A DNA stretch of 64,000 bases, from positions 62,001 through 126,000 of the forward strand of contig JAGNJW010000014.1 in the NCBI GenBank assembly GCA_018000455.1. The letters run 5' to 3'. Each line of letters begins with the position of its first letter. The first letter of the stretch is position 1. The position numbers and the translations under genes were made by a program. The notes beneath the pieces are model-generated. The model worked only from the letters and a program-made list of their open reading frames with translations, had not been told where the DNA came from and ran no database searches. Source of the DNA: Acidobacteriota bacterium. Lineage in GTDB: Bacteria; Acidobacteriota; Vicinamibacteria; Vicinamibacterales; UBA2999. Of this stretch, positions 19,398 to 28,870 are shown piece by piece.

Positions 19398-21161
19398 TCA
19401 GCCGCGCGCCACCGCGCCCGCCGCCCGGCCTGGCCGGCGAGCTTCGGCCAACTGCGCGCGATGCAGCCGCGCGTAGGCGCCGTCGAGCGCCAGCAGGTCG
19501 TCGTGCCGCCCCGACTCGACCAGCCGTCCGCGCTCCATCACCAGGATGATATCCGCCCGCTGGATGGTCGACAGCCGGTGAGCGATGACGAACGAGGTGC
19601 GGTTGCGCATCAGCACGCTCAGGGCGTCTTGCACCAGCCGCTCGGATTCCGAGTCGAGCGACGAGGTCGCCTCGTCGAGCACCAGAATTGGGGCGTCGCG
19701 AAGCAGCGCCCGCGCAATGGCGAGCCGCTGACGCTGCCCGCCCGACAGGCGCTGACCGCGCTCACCGATGTGGGTGGCGTAGCCGTGGGGCTGGCCCTGG
19801 ATGAAGTCGTGGGCGTGAGCGGCGCGAGCCGCCGCCTCGATGGCGGCCGGTGTCGCCTCCGGCATGCCGTAGGCGATGTTGGCGGCGATCGTGTCGTCGA
19901 AGAGCACGGTCTCCTGGGTGACGATGCCGATCTGGCGTCGGAGCGACGCCAGCGTCACCGAGCGCACGTCGTGCCCATCGACCAGCACTGCCCCGGACGA
20001 CACGTCGTAGAAGCGCGGCAACAGGTTGACGAGCGTCGTCTTGCCGGCGCCGCTTCGGCCGACAATCGCCACCAGCTGCCCGGCGGGCACGGTGAGCGAG
20101 ACGCCGTTCAGCACGGGCTTGCCATGGCCGTCTTCGTAGCCGAACGTGACGTCACGGAACTCGACCGCCGTCGTGAAGCGCGGCAGGTCGTGGGCGCCGG
20201 CCTGCTCGACCACCTCGGTGCGCGCGTCGAGCAACTCGAAGACCCGCTCAGCGGCGGCCGCCGCCTGCTGCAGGTTGGCGTTGACGCGCGTCAGCTTCTT
20301 CACCGGGCCGTACATCAGCAGCAGCGCGGCGACAAACGACGTGAACTCCCCGGGCGTGAGCCGGCCGGCGGCGATTTCGCCGCTGCCATACCAGAGCGCG
20401 CCGACGATGGCGACCCCGCCCAGCGCTTCCATGAGCGGCGGCAGCAGCGAGAGCACGCCTGTCACGCTCATGTTGGTGCGATACAGGTCGTCGGAGGCGC
20501 TGCGGAACTTCTGAACCTCGCGGCCCTCGGCCAGGAACGCCTTCACGATGCGATGGCCGGCGAAGGCTTCGCCGGCCACGTGCGACAGCCGTTCCAGGGC
20601 CTCCTGACTGCGCCGTGAAACGGTGCGCAGGCGCTTGCTCAGGCGCGCCAGTGGATAGACGACGATCGGCGCGGCCGTGAGACAGACCAGCGCCAGGCCG
20701 CCGTCGATGTAGATGAGCACGCCGGCGTAGCCGACGACCGTCACCGACTCGCGCGCCAGATCGCCGATCGTCTCGGAGACGGCGCGCTGCAGCAACGCGA
20801 CGTCGTTGGTCACCCGCGACAGCAGCTGGCCGGTGCTGCGGCGGGCAAAGAACGCCGCCGACTGCCCCAGCACGCGATCGAAGAGCTCGGTGCGCAGATC
20901 GCGCACGACGCGGTGCCCGAGGTCGTCCATCCAGTAGTTCGACAGGAAGGCGCCCAGACCCTTGACGACATAGACGCTCATGATGGCCGCGGCCACGAAC
21001 CCGAAGTTGTTGCGGGCGCTCAGCACGTCGTCGAGGATCGGCTTGACCAGCCACGCGAGCGCGGCCGACCCGACGCCGTAGAGGAGCATCGCCCCGAGCG
21101 CACCGCCCATCACGGCCCGGTGCGGGGCGGCGTAGCGGAGAAGGCGGCGCACTGGGTCCAT
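19398..21161 (-). CDS. MsbA-like lipid/polysaccharide-flipping ABC exporter
   Basis: A 587-residue half-transporter with an N-terminal six-helix exporter domain (~1-310) and an ATPase domain. The ATPase shows GRSGAGKTTLVN (Walker A), the Q-loop TQE, signature LSGGQRQR, ILVLDEATSSLD (Walker B) and the H-loop IAHRLST. The sequence is closest in style to MsbA, the lipid A core flippase. Placement directly after galE and ugd, next to a glycan cluster, makes a lipid-linked oligosaccharide an alternative cargo. It starts inside the galE stop (TGATG, one base shared). Confidence 0.85.
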   Translation of the reverse strand: MDPVRRLLRYAAPHRAVMGGALGAMLLYGVGSAALAWLVKPILDDVLSARNNFGFVAAAIMSVYVVKGLGAFLSNYWMDDLGHRVVRDLRTELFDRVLGQSAAFFARRSTGQLLSRVTNDVALLQRAVSETIGDLARESVTVVGYAGVLIYIDGGLALVCLTAAPIVVYPLARLSKRLRTVSRRSQEALERLSHVAGEAFAGHRIVKAFLAEGREVQKFRSASDDLYRTNMSVTGVLSLLPPLMEALGGVAIVGALWYGSGEIAAGRLTPGEFTSFVAALLLMYGPVKKLTRVNANLQQAAAAAERVFELLDARTEVVEQAGAHDLPRFTTAVEFRDVTFGYEDGHGKPVLNGVSLTVPAGQLVAIVGRSGAGKTTLVNLLPRFYDVSSGAVLVDGHDVRSVTLASLRRQIGIVTQETVLFDDTIAANIAYGMPEATPAAIEAAARAAHAHDFIQGQPHGYATHIGERGQRLSGGQRQRLAIARALLRDAPILVLDEATSSLDSESERLVQDALSVLMRNRTSFVIAHRLSTIQRADIILVMERGRLVESGRHDDLLALDGAYARLHRAQLAEARRPGRAAGAVARG

Positions 21162-22159
21162 CAGCGGCTCTGGGCCGACCGATACCCTTCCGGATGCGCG
21201 GCGTGCCAGGCTGCGGCGTGGGTCACGATCGTCTCGAGATCGCTCATCCGGGGACGCCAGCCAAGTCCGGCCTCGGTGCGCGCGCTGGCGGCATAGAGCG
21301 CCGAGGGATCACCGTCGCGCCGCGGTGCCGGCGACCAGCGGACCGGCGTGCCCACGACGCGCCCCACCGTGTCGATCACTTCCTTCACCGACCACGGACG
21401 GCCGGTGCCGACGTTGTACTGCGTGGAGGCCGCGCCCGCCTCGAGCGCCGCCAGCGCCTTCACGTGCGCCTCGGCCAAGTCGGCCACGTGCACGTAGTCG
21501 CGCAGGCAGGTGCCGTCGGGGGTCGGATAATCCTGACCGAAGACCTTGAGCTCCCGGCCGCCGCGCGCCGCCGCGATGGCCAGCGGGATGAGGTGGATTT
21601 CCGGATCGTGGTCTTCGCCGAGTTCCCCCTCAGGATCGGCCCCGGCGGCGTTGAAGTAGCGCAGCGCGATCGACTTCAGGTCGTGGGCCGTCTCGAAGTG
21701 CCGGAGCGCCCGCTCGACGGCGAGCTTCGACTCGCCGTAGGCGTTCACCGGGGCCTTGGGATGGTCTTCGCTGAGCGGCAGCACCTGCGGCTCGCCGTAG
21801 ATCGCGCAGGTCGACGAGAACACGATGCGGCCCACACCTTCGGCCGCCATCGCCTCGAGCAGGTGGATCGATCCGGTGAGGTTGTTCTCGTAGTACTTGC
21901 CGGGATGACGCACCGACTCGCCCACGGCCAGCCAGGCGGCAAAGTGCATGACGGCGTCGATCGCGTGCTCGGCCAGCGCCGCCCGTACTGCGGCGGTGTC
22001 GTGCACGCGCGCCTGGACGAGCGGCAGGCCGCGCGTGGCCTCGATGTGCCCCGCCGAGAGGTCGTCGAGCACGACGACCCGGTGCCCGGCGGCGGTGAGC
22101 GCCTTGGCGGTGTGGCTGCCGATGTAGCCCGCGCCACCGGTGACGAGCACTCGCGCCAC
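21161..22159 (-). CDS. galE: UDP-glucose 4-epimerase
   Basis: A 332-residue extended-SDR epimerase that interconverts UDP-glucose and UDP-galactose. It has the NAD motif GGAGYIGSH near the N-terminus, the Tyr-Lys pair in NAYGESKLAVE, and the GalE-typical STCAIYGEP and RYFNAAGADPEG stretches. GTG 22159 is the start: GGGAGGT lies six bases upstream and homologues begin with the same V-LVTGGAGYIG. Only two bases separate it from ugd and it shares one base with msbA. Confidence 0.93.
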   Translation of the reverse strand: MARVLVTGGAGYIGSHTAKALTAAGHRVVVLDDLSAGHIEATRGLPLVQARVHDTAAVRAALAEHAIDAVMHFAAWLAVGESVRHPGKYYENNLTGSIHLLEAMAAEGVGRIVFSSTCAIYGEPQVLPLSEDHPKAPVNAYGESKLAVERALRHFETAHDLKSIALRYFNAAGADPEGELGEDHDPEIHLIPLAIAAARGGRELKVFGQDYPTPDGTCLRDYVHVADLAEAHVKALAALEAGAASTQYNVGTGRPWSVKEVIDTVGRVVGTPVRWSPAPRRDGDPSALYAASARTEAGLGWRPRMSDLETIVTHAAAWHAAHPEGYRSAQSR

Positions 22160-22161
22160 CG

Positions 22162-23457
22162 CTACCTCCCGATCGAGTAGTAGGAGAACCCGAGCTCCCG
22201 CATCTGGTCGGGCGGATAGATGTTGCGGCCGTCGAAGATCACCGGATTCTTGAGCAGCTTGCGCATCCGCGGAAAGTCGGGCTCGCGGAACTCCTGCCAC
22301 TCGGTGACGACCACCAGGGCGTCGGCGCCCTTGAGCGCGTCGTAGTTGCGTGCGTGGTAGCTGATGGCCGACTTGAAGAGCGCCTTGGCGGTGGGCATGG
22401 CTTCAGGATCGTAGGCCTGCACCCGGGCGCCCTTCTCGAGCAGCGACTTGATGATTGGAATGGCCGGCGCCTCGCGCATGTCGTCGGTCTTGGGCTTGAA
22501 GGCCAGACCCCAGAGCGCGATGGTCTTGCCCTTGAGCGAGCCGAAATGCGTCTCGAGCTTCTTGACGAGCAGCCGCTTCTGCGACTCGTTCACCGCCTCG
22601 ACGGCCCTCAGGATCTTGAAGTCGTACTTCTTGTCGGCCGAGAACTTGACGAGCGCCTTGACGTCCTTCGGGAAGCAGCTGCCGCCGTAGCCCACGCCGG
22701 GGAAGAGGAACGCCGGCCCGATCCGCCGATCGGAGCCCATCGCCTGGCGCACGCGGTCGACATCGGCGCCATAGGCTTCGCACACGTTGGCGATCTCGTT
22801 CATGAACGAAATCTTCGTCGCCAGCATGGCGTTGGCGGCGTACTTCGACAGCTCGGCGCTGGCGCAGTCCATCACCATGATCGGCGCGCCGGTGCGCGTG
22901 AAGGGCTTGTGGAGGGCGACCATGAGCTCGGCAGCCTTCGGGTCTTCGGCGCCGATGACCACCCGGTCGGGCTTCATGAAGTCGTCCACCGCCGCGCCCT
23001 GCTTCAGGAACTCGGGGTTGCTGACCACGCTGAAAGGATGCGTCGTCTCGCGGCGCACGACGTCGCGCACGCGTTCGGCGGTGCCCACCGGCACGGTGCT
23101 CTTGTCGACGATGACCTTGTAGCCGTTCATCGCCTTGGCGATGGCCTTGGCGACGCCCATCACGTGCTGGAGGTCGGCGGAACCGTCTTCGCCTTGCGGC
23201 GTGCCGACGGCGATGAAGATGATGGTCGACTGGCGGACGGCCTTGGCGAGGTCGGTCGTGAACACCAGCCGGCCTTCCGTCTTGTTGCGACGCAGCAGGT
23301 CTTCGATCCCGGGCTCGTAGATCGGGCTCTTGCCCCGGCGCAGCATGCGGATCTTGGCTTCGTCCTTGTCCACACAGATGACGTCATTGCCGCTCTCAGC
23401 CAGACAGGCGCCAACGACCAGCCCCACGTACCCTGTGCCCACAACCGCGACCTTCAT
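22162..23457 (-). CDS. ugd: UDP-glucose 6-dehydrogenase
   Basis: A 431-residue enzyme that oxidises UDP-glucose to UDP-glucuronate with two NAD. The Rossmann motif GTGYVGLVVGACLAESG opens the protein, STVPVGTAERVRD is the middle motif, and the catalytic Cys is in GYGGSCFPKDVKAL near residue 258. The product feeds the UDP-xylose synthase at 30329-31264. GGGGGAG lies a few bases before the ATG. A plausible promoter is at 23511-23540. It leads an eight-gene minus-strand run. Confidence 0.95.
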   Translation of the reverse strand: MKVAVVGTGYVGLVVGACLAESGNDVICVDKDEAKIRMLRRGKSPIYEPGIEDLLRRNKTEGRLVFTTDLAKAVRQSTIIFIAVGTPQGEDGSADLQHVMGVAKAIAKAMNGYKVIVDKSTVPVGTAERVRDVVRRETTHPFSVVSNPEFLKQGAAVDDFMKPDRVVIGAEDPKAAELMVALHKPFTRTGAPIMVMDCASAELSKYAANAMLATKISFMNEIANVCEAYGADVDRVRQAMGSDRRIGPAFLFPGVGYGGSCFPKDVKALVKFSADKKYDFKILRAVEAVNESQKRLLVKKLETHFGSLKGKTIALWGLAFKPKTDDMREAPAIPIIKSLLEKGARVQAYDPEAMPTAKALFKSAISYHARNYDALKGADALVVVTEWQEFREPDFPRMRKLLKNPVIFDGRNIYPPDQMRELGFSYYSIGR

Positions 23458-23510
23458 GCACTCCCCCGACGTGTCGGCGAGCGGCGCCGATGCGCTCGCC
23501 CGAACGCGTC

Positions 23511-23540
23511 ACGGTACCATTCGGCCGAGATTGGTGTCAA
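23511..23540 (-). promoter_or_regulatory. Candidate sigma-70 promoter for the ugd operon
   Basis: On the minus strand: TTGACA (23540-23535), 18-base spacer, TACCGT (23516-23511). The -35 is consensus, the -10 is weak. It lies about 55 bases upstream of the ugd ATG, in the divergent gap shared with the glycosyltransferase genes. Confidence 0.45.
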
Positions 23541-23545
23541 CATAC

Positions 23546-23559
23546 TGAACCACAAGGAC
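23546..23559 (+). repeat. Shared intergenic 14-mer, copy 1
   Basis: TGAACCACAAGGAC here differs by one base from TGAAGCACAAGGAC at 32241-32254; both are in gene-free gaps. The downstream flank here holds GGTACCGTCCCC (23580-23591). It may be the edge of a small dispersed (REP-like) element; two copies are too few to define it. Confidence 0.3.
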
Positions 23560-23596
23560 TTGCCGTCGCCAGGCGGGCGTGGTACCGTCCCCCTGC

Positions 23597-24724
23597 GTGC
23601 GCGTGCTCGTGGACTACCGCCCGGCGCTCCGGGCCCGAACCGGCATCGGCGAGTATGTGCATGAGCTGGCACGTGCTCTCAACTCGGGCGCGGGAGCCTC
23701 GCTCGAGCTGACGGTCTTCTCCTCGTCCTGGCGCGATCGGATCACGCCCGAGGCCAGGGCCGAGTTGCGGGGCGCGCGGGTGGTTGATCGCCGGGTGCCC
23801 GTGGCTGCACTGACCTGGAGCTGGCACCGCCGCGGCTGGCCCTCCATCGAATCGCTGGCCGGTCCACAGGACGTCGCGCACTCGCCGACGCCGCTGCTCG
23901 TCCCGGCCCGCCGCGCCGCACAGGTGGTGACGGTCTTCGACCTGCACTTCCTCGAGCGCCCGGACGAGGGGCAGGGCGCCGCGCAGCGCGATTTCACCGC
24001 CCTCATCCGCGCGCACGTCAAGCGCGCCGACCACGTCGTGGCCGGCTCGCACTACGCGGCAAGTCTCGTCACCGGGGCGCTCGACGTGGCGCCGGCGCGG
24101 GTCACCACGACCCCGCTCGGGGCGCCAGCCTGGGCGCCGGATGTGCGCGCCGCGCGTGGCGCGTCCATCGGCCGCACGATTCTGTGTCTCGGCACGCTCG
24201 AGGCTCGCAAGAACGTCGGTCTGCTGCTCGACGCCTACGAGCGCCTGCTCGAGCGGCGAACGGACGTGCCGCCGCTCGTGCTGGCCGGCGGGCTCGGCAC
24301 CGGCGGCGCCGCGTGGGTCACGCGCGCTACGCGCACCCCGCTCGCCGCCCACGTCACCGTCACCGGATATGTGAGCGATGCCGAACGGCGGGCCCTCTAC
24401 GCCGATGCGCGAGCAGTCGTGGTCCCGTCGCTCGATGAAGGCTTCGGCCTGCCCGCCCTCGAGGCCATGGCCTGCGGCGTGCCGGTCGTGGCCGCCCCGG
24501 TCGGCGCGCTCCCTGAAGTGCTGGGCGATGCGGGGCTCTTTGCCCCGCTCGGCGAGCCAGACGCCTGGGCCGAGGCGCTGGACGCGTGCGCCGACGACAC
24601 GCGGTTGCGGGCGATGTCAGCGCGGGGCCTGGCGCAGGCCGCCCGCTACTCATGGGCCGACACCGCCGCGACCACCCTGGACGCCTACCGGGCCGCCATG
24701 GCCGCCAGAGCGGAGCGCGCCTGA
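23597..24724 (+). CDS. GT4-family glycosyltransferase (first of cluster)
   Basis: A 375-residue GT-B fold retaining glycosyltransferase. [20 protein letters not shown] is the acceptor-side N-terminal motif of the family and [22 protein letters not shown] (with the [11 protein letters not shown]-x7-E signature) is in the C-terminal donor domain. The donor sugar cannot be read from sequence. I use GTG 23597 (VRVLVDYRP), since sister genes begin MRVAIDAR; another GTG at 23579 would add six residues. Its TGA overlaps the next gene's ATG (TGATG). Confidence 0.85.
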   Translation: MRVLVDYRPALRARTGIGEYVHELARALNSGAGASLELTVFSSSWRDRITPEARAELRGARVVDRRVPVAALTWSWHRRGWPSIESLAGPQDVAHSPTPLLVPARRAAQVVTVFDLHFLERPDEGQGAAQRDFTALIRAHVKRADHVVAGSHYAASLVTGALDVAPARVTTTPLGAPAWAPDVRAARGASIGRTILCLGTLEARKNVGLLLDAYERLLERRTDVPPLVLAGGLGTGGAAWVTRATRTPLAAHVTVTGYVSDAERRALYADARAVVVPSLDEGFGLPALEAMACGVPVVAAPVGALPEVLGDAGLFAPLGEPDAWAEALDACADDTRLRAMSARGLAQAARYSWADTAATTLDAYRAAMAARAERA

Positions 24725-25809
24725 TGCGTGTGGCCATCGACGCCCGCGAGCTGACGGGCCACACCACCGGGGTCGGCCGGTATCTGTCGGAACTGCTCGT
24801 GGAGTGGCAGGCGACCGGCGTCGATCGGCGCCACGAGCTGCGCCTGTATGCCCACGCCCCGCCGGCAGCGATCGCGCCGGGGCTGGCCGCCGGCATCCGT
24901 GTCATCCCCGGCGCCGGCGGCACGCGATGGGAGCAGTGGGACTTTGCGCGGGCGCTGGGCCGCGACCGGCCGGACGTGGTCTTCGCGCCCGGCTACACGG
25001 CGCCGTTGACCGCGCCAGCCCCCACGGTGGTCGCCATCCACGACGTCTCGTTCTTCGCGCATCCCGAGTGGTTTGGATGGCGCGAGGGCACGCGCCGCCG
25101 GCTCCTGACGGCGTGGTCGGCCCGCCGGGCGCGCCTGGTGCTGGCGCCGTCGGCTTTTTCGGCGGCGGAAATCGTCAGGCACACAGCCCTCGATGCCTCC
25201 TGCATCCGGCTCGTCTACCCCGGCGTACGTCCGGTGGCGGCGACGGCGGCCGCGCCGAGGGCGCCGGTCGTGCTCTTTGTCGGCTCGCTCTTCCAGCGTC
25301 GCCGTCTCGATGTGGTCATCGACGCCTTCGCGCGCGTCGCGGCGGCCCGCCCTGACGCCCGACTCGAAATCGTGGGGGCCAACCGTACCACCCCGCACGT
25401 CGACTTCGCCGCCGCGATCGACGCCCACGGCCTGGGGCACCGGGCGCGCCTTCGCGACTGGGTGGACGATGTCACGCTGGCGGGCCTGTACCGCGACGCT
25501 GCCGTCTTCGTCTTCCTGTCGCGCTACGAGGGCTTCGGCTTGACGCCGCTCGAGGCGATGGCCCACGGGCTCGTGCCGGTCGTGCTCGATACCGCGGTCG
25601 CTCGAGAAGTCTACGGCGACGCGGCGTGGCGCGTGGGCGACCAACCGGAGCTCACCGCCGGCGTCGCGACCGCGATCGGCACCCTGCTCGACGACGACGC
25701 CGTGGCCGCACGCTATCGCGCCGCGGCGCCGCGAGTGCTGGCGAGCTATCAGTGGGCCGAAACCGCGCGTCGCGTGCTGGCATGTCTTAGGGAGGCGGCC
25801 GGTGCCTGA
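24724..25809 (+). CDS. GT4-family glycosyltransferase (second)
   Basis: A 361-residue GT-B glycosyltransferase, paralogue of its neighbours. [25 protein letters not shown] starts the N-domain, APGYTAPLTAP and VVAIHDVSFF follow, and SRYEGFGLTPLEAMAHGLVPVV is the donor-site signature. The sugar is unknown. It starts within the stop of the preceding gene (TGATG) and its own end overlaps the next gene by eight bases, so the genes are translated as a coupled set. Confidence 0.86.
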   Translation: MRVAIDARELTGHTTGVGRYLSELLVEWQATGVDRRHELRLYAHAPPAAIAPGLAAGIRVIPGAGGTRWEQWDFARALGRDRPDVVFAPGYTAPLTAPAPTVVAIHDVSFFAHPEWFGWREGTRRRLLTAWSARRARLVLAPSAFSAAEIVRHTALDASCIRLVYPGVRPVAATAAAPRAPVVLFVGSLFQRRRLDVVIDAFARVAAARPDARLEIVGANRTTPHVDFAAAIDAHGLGHRARLRDWVDDVTLAGLYRDAAVFVFLSRYEGFGLTPLEAMAHGLVPVVLDTAVAREVYGDAAWRVGDQPELTAGVATAIGTLLDDDAVAARYRAAAPRVLASYQWAETARRVLACLREAAGA

Positions 25810-26626
25810 GCCGTCGCTCGCCATCGTCATCGTCAGCTACAACGTGCGGGCCGACCTCGACCGATGCCTGCGCAGTCTCACTGCCGCCGCGACGGCGACG
25901 CCAACCTCGATCACGGTCGTCGACAACCGGTCGGCCGACGGCACGCTGGCATGGCTCGGCGAAACGTGGCCGGCCGTCCAGGCCATCGACGCCGGGGGCA
26001 ACCTCGGCTTCGCGCGGGCCAACAACCTCGGCATCCGGGCGACGTCGAGCGATCTCGTGCTGCTCCTCAACCCCGATACCGAGGTCGCCGAAGGCGCCAT
26101 CGCGACGCTCGTCGCTACCCTGCTCGCCGACCACCGCGCCGCCATCGCCGGGCCACGCCTGGTGGACGCGGCGGGTCACCCGGAGTTGTCGTTCGGGCCG
26201 ATGCTCGGCCCCTGGGCCGAGTTCCGGCAGCGCCGTCTCGTGCGGGCCTACGACGCCGGCGTGCCGCGGGCGGTGGCACGGGTCGCCCGCGAGACCGGCC
26301 AGGCCGGCGCGCGCGACTGGGTGAGCGGCGCCTGCCTGCTGGCCCGCCGCGCCGACCTCGAGGCCGTGGGACTGCTCGACGAGCGGTTCTTCATGTACAC
26401 CGAAGATGTGGATCTGTGCGCGGTCGTGCGAGCGCGCGGCCGGCGCGTCCTCTTCGTGCCTGGCGCCACCGTGCGCCATCTGCGCGGCCGCTCGGGCGCC
26501 AGGGCTCCGCTCGAGACCGAGCGGCACCGACGGCGGAGTCAGCTGGCGTTCTACCGCAAACACCATCCGGCCTGGGCGCCCCTGCTCGCCTGGTGGCTGC
26601 GCCGGCGCGGCATCGATGTCCGATAA
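25802..26626 (+). CDS. GT2-family glycosyltransferase
   Basis: A 274-residue GT-A fold inverting enzyme, unlike the GT-B enzymes around it. It has VIVSYNVRADLDRCLRSL, TVVDNRSADGT, the nucleotide-binding GGNLGFARANN and the metal-ligand region LLNPDTEV, then SGACLLARRADLEAVGLLDERFFMYTEDVDLC, wording typical of rhamnosyltransferase-like GT2 enzymes. A rhamnose donor is possible but unproven. GTG 25802 is the start; it overlaps the preceding gene by eight bases. Confidence 0.85.
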   Translation: MPEPSLAIVIVSYNVRADLDRCLRSLTAAATATPTSITVVDNRSADGTLAWLGETWPAVQAIDAGGNLGFARANNLGIRATSSDLVLLLNPDTEVAEGAIATLVATLLADHRAAIAGPRLVDAAGHPELSFGPMLGPWAEFRQRRLVRAYDAGVPRAVARVARETGQAGARDWVSGACLLARRADLEAVGLLDERFFMYTEDVDLCAVVRARGRRVLFVPGATVRHLRGRSGARAPLETERHRRRSQLAFYRKHHPAWAPLLAWWLRRRGIDVR

Positions 26627-26639
26627 ACTGCCAGGGACC

Positions 26640-27755
26640 ATGCGGATTGTCATCGACGCCCGAAAGCTGCACGACTTCGGCATCGGAACCTACATCCGCA
26701 ACCTCGTAACCGGGCTGGGCGCACTCGATCACGAGTCCGAGTACGTGCTGCTGGCGCGGCCCGAGGACACGCACGCCGCCGCGGAGGCGGGCCCGAACTT
26801 TCGAGCCGTCGTCGAGCGGAGCCGTCCGTACTCGTTCGGCGAGCAGTGGCGGATCCCCCGCGCGGCGGCGCGCGCCCGCGCCGACTTGCTGCACGAGCCT
26901 CACTACGTGCTGCCGCCGCTCACCCGCTGCAAGACGGTCGTCACGATTCACGACTGTATCCACCTGCGCTTCCCCGAGTACCTGCCCGGGCGTGCCGCCT
27001 TCGCCTACGCTCACGGGATGATCCGGCTGGCCGCGCGCAAGGCCGATCGCGTGCTGACGGTCTCGGACGCATCGAAACGCGACATCCTGCACTACACCGG
27101 CGTGGCCCCGGAGAAAGTGGTGGTGGTGCCCAACGGCCTCGACGCGCGCTTTGCCGCCGTGCCCGATGCCGACGCCATCGATCGTGTGCGCCAGCGCTTC
27201 CAGCTCGATCATCCGTTCGTGCTCTACGTCGGCAACGTCAAGCCGCACAAGAACCTCGAACGCCTGATCGCCGCCTTCGCCGCGATGCGCGCCGACGGAC
27301 CCGACGGATTGAAACTCGTCGTCATCGGCGATGAGACGTCGAAGCACCCGGTCCTGCGGCAGGCGGTGCACCGGCACCGCCTCGACAAGCACGTGCGGTT
27401 CCTGGGCTTCCAGCCGGCCGCCACCCTGGTCGTGTTCTATCGCCTGGCGCGAGCCTTCGCCTTCCCGTCACTCTACGAAGGCTTCGGCCTGCCGCCGCTC
27501 GAAGCGATGGCGAACGAGACGCCCGTCGTCACCTCGAACGTGTCGTCGTTGCCGGAGGTGGCCGGTGACGCAGCGTTGCTGGTCGATCCCTACGACGTGG
27601 CCTCGATTGCCGACGGCCTCCGCCGTGCCGTCACCGACGACGCGCTGCGCGAGACGCTGATCGCCCGGGGCCGGGTACGGGCCCGCGAGTTCTCTTGGGC
27701 CCGGGCCGCCGCCGACACGCTGGCCGTCTACCGCCAGGTCATGGGAGACGCGTGA
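26640..27755 (+). CDS. GT4-family glycosyltransferase (third)
   Basis: A 371-residue GT-B enzyme. [22 protein letters not shown] begins the protein, [18 protein letters not shown] and [16 protein letters not shown] lie in the middle, and [20 protein letters not shown] carries the E-x7-E donor signature. An alternative ATG at 26616 would add eight residues and overlap the preceding gene; the sister genes favour 26640. Its TGA shares a base with the next ATG (TGATG). Confidence 0.87.
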   Translation: MRIVIDARKLHDFGIGTYIRNLVTGLGALDHESEYVLLARPEDTHAAAEAGPNFRAVVERSRPYSFGEQWRIPRAAARARADLLHEPHYVLPPLTRCKTVVTIHDCIHLRFPEYLPGRAAFAYAHGMIRLAARKADRVLTVSDASKRDILHYTGVAPEKVVVVPNGLDARFAAVPDADAIDRVRQRFQLDHPFVLYVGNVKPHKNLERLIAAFAAMRADGPDGLKLVVIGDETSKHPVLRQAVHRHRLDKHVRFLGFQPAATLVVFYRLARAFAFPSLYEGFGLPPLEAMANETPVVTSNVSSLPEVAGDAALLVDPYDVASIADGLRRAVTDDALRETLIARGRVRAREFSWARAAADTLAVYRQVMGDA

Positions 27756-28870
27756 TGCGCGTGGCGCTCGTGCACGACTGGCTCACCGGCATGCGCGGTG
27801 GCGAGAAGGCCCTCGAACGCCTGTGCGAGGTGTTCCCGGACGCGGAACTCTTCACGCTGCTGCACGTGCCGGGTTCCGTCTCGCCGCTCATCGAAGGCCG
27901 CCGTGTCCACACGGCGTTCACGCAGCACCTGCCCTTCGTCCGGCGGGCCTACCGCCACTACCTGCCGGTCTTCCCGTCGGCCATCGAGCGGCTCGATCTG
28001 GCCGGCTTCGATTTCGTCGTCAGCTGCAGCCACTGCGTGGCCAAGTCGGTGAAGGTGCCGGCCGGGGTGCCCCACCTGTGCTACTGCCTGACGCCGATGC
28101 GCTACGCCTGGGATCAGTTCGACGCCTACTTCGGCCCAGAGAAGGTGGGCCGGGTGGGCAGTGCCGTGCTACGCCCGGTCATGACGTGGATGGCCCGCTG
28201 GGACCAGGCGACGGCACACAGACCCAGCCGCTATCTCGCTATTTCTCAGTATGTTGCGCGGAGGATCGGGCTGTACTATAATCGCCAGGCTGGCGTCGTC
28301 TACCCGCCGGTCGATACCGACTACTTCACGCCGGGCGCCTCGGCGCCGGGCCCGACATTCGTGATCGTATCCGCCTTGGTCCCCTACAAGCGCCTCGAAG
28401 TCGCCATCGACGCCGCCCACCGGGCCGGTGCATCGCTCGACATCATCGGCGACGGACCAGAACGCGCCAGGCTCGAGGCGCGCGCCGCCAAGGGCCCTGG
28501 CGTGCGCCTGCTCGGCCGCCTCGACGACGCCACCGTCCGCGAGCGCTACCGCACCGCAGCAGCGATCTTGCTGCCCGGCGAGGAAGACTTCGGCATCGTG
28601 CCCGTCGAGGCGCAGGCCACCGGCCGGCCGGTGGTCGCGCTCGGTCGCGGCGGCGCCACCGAGACCGTCGTCCACGGCGAGACGGGCCTGCTGGTCGCCG
28701 ACGATTCCGTCGAGGCCTGGGCCGACGCGCTGGCCGATGTCAGCCGCCGGACGTGGGACCAGGGCCGGATTCGCGCTCACGCCGAGCGTTTCAGTCACGC
28801 TCGATTCCGCGCCGACTTCCGTCACGCGGTCGACGAAGTGCTGGCCGCGCCGGGAGGCGCCCGGTGGTAA
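27755..28870 (+). CDS. GT4-family glycosyltransferase (fourth; mannosyltransferase-like)
   Basis: A 371-residue GT-B glycosyltransferase. [20 protein letters not shown] and CYCLTPMRYAWDQFDAYF are characteristic of WbaZ/WsaF-like mannosyltransferases; GEEDFGIVPVEAQATGRPVVALGRGGATETVV is the donor site. Mannose is a reasonable guess, not shown. It starts at TGATG after the previous gene and its stop (TAA) overlaps the next gene's GTG by seven bases. Confidence 0.86.
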   Translation: MRVALVHDWLTGMRGGEKALERLCEVFPDAELFTLLHVPGSVSPLIEGRRVHTAFTQHLPFVRRAYRHYLPVFPSAIERLDLAGFDFVVSCSHCVAKSVKVPAGVPHLCYCLTPMRYAWDQFDAYFGPEKVGRVGSAVLRPVMTWMARWDQATAHRPSRYLAISQYVARRIGLYYNRQAGVVYPPVDTDYFTPGASAPGPTFVIVSALVPYKRLEVAIDAAHRAGASLDIIGDGPERARLEARAAKGPGVRLLGRLDDATVRERYRTAAAILLPGEEDFGIVPVEAQATGRPVVALGRGGATETVVHGETGLLVADDSVEAWADALADVSRRTWDQGRIRAHAERFSHARFRADFRHAVDEVLAAPGGARW

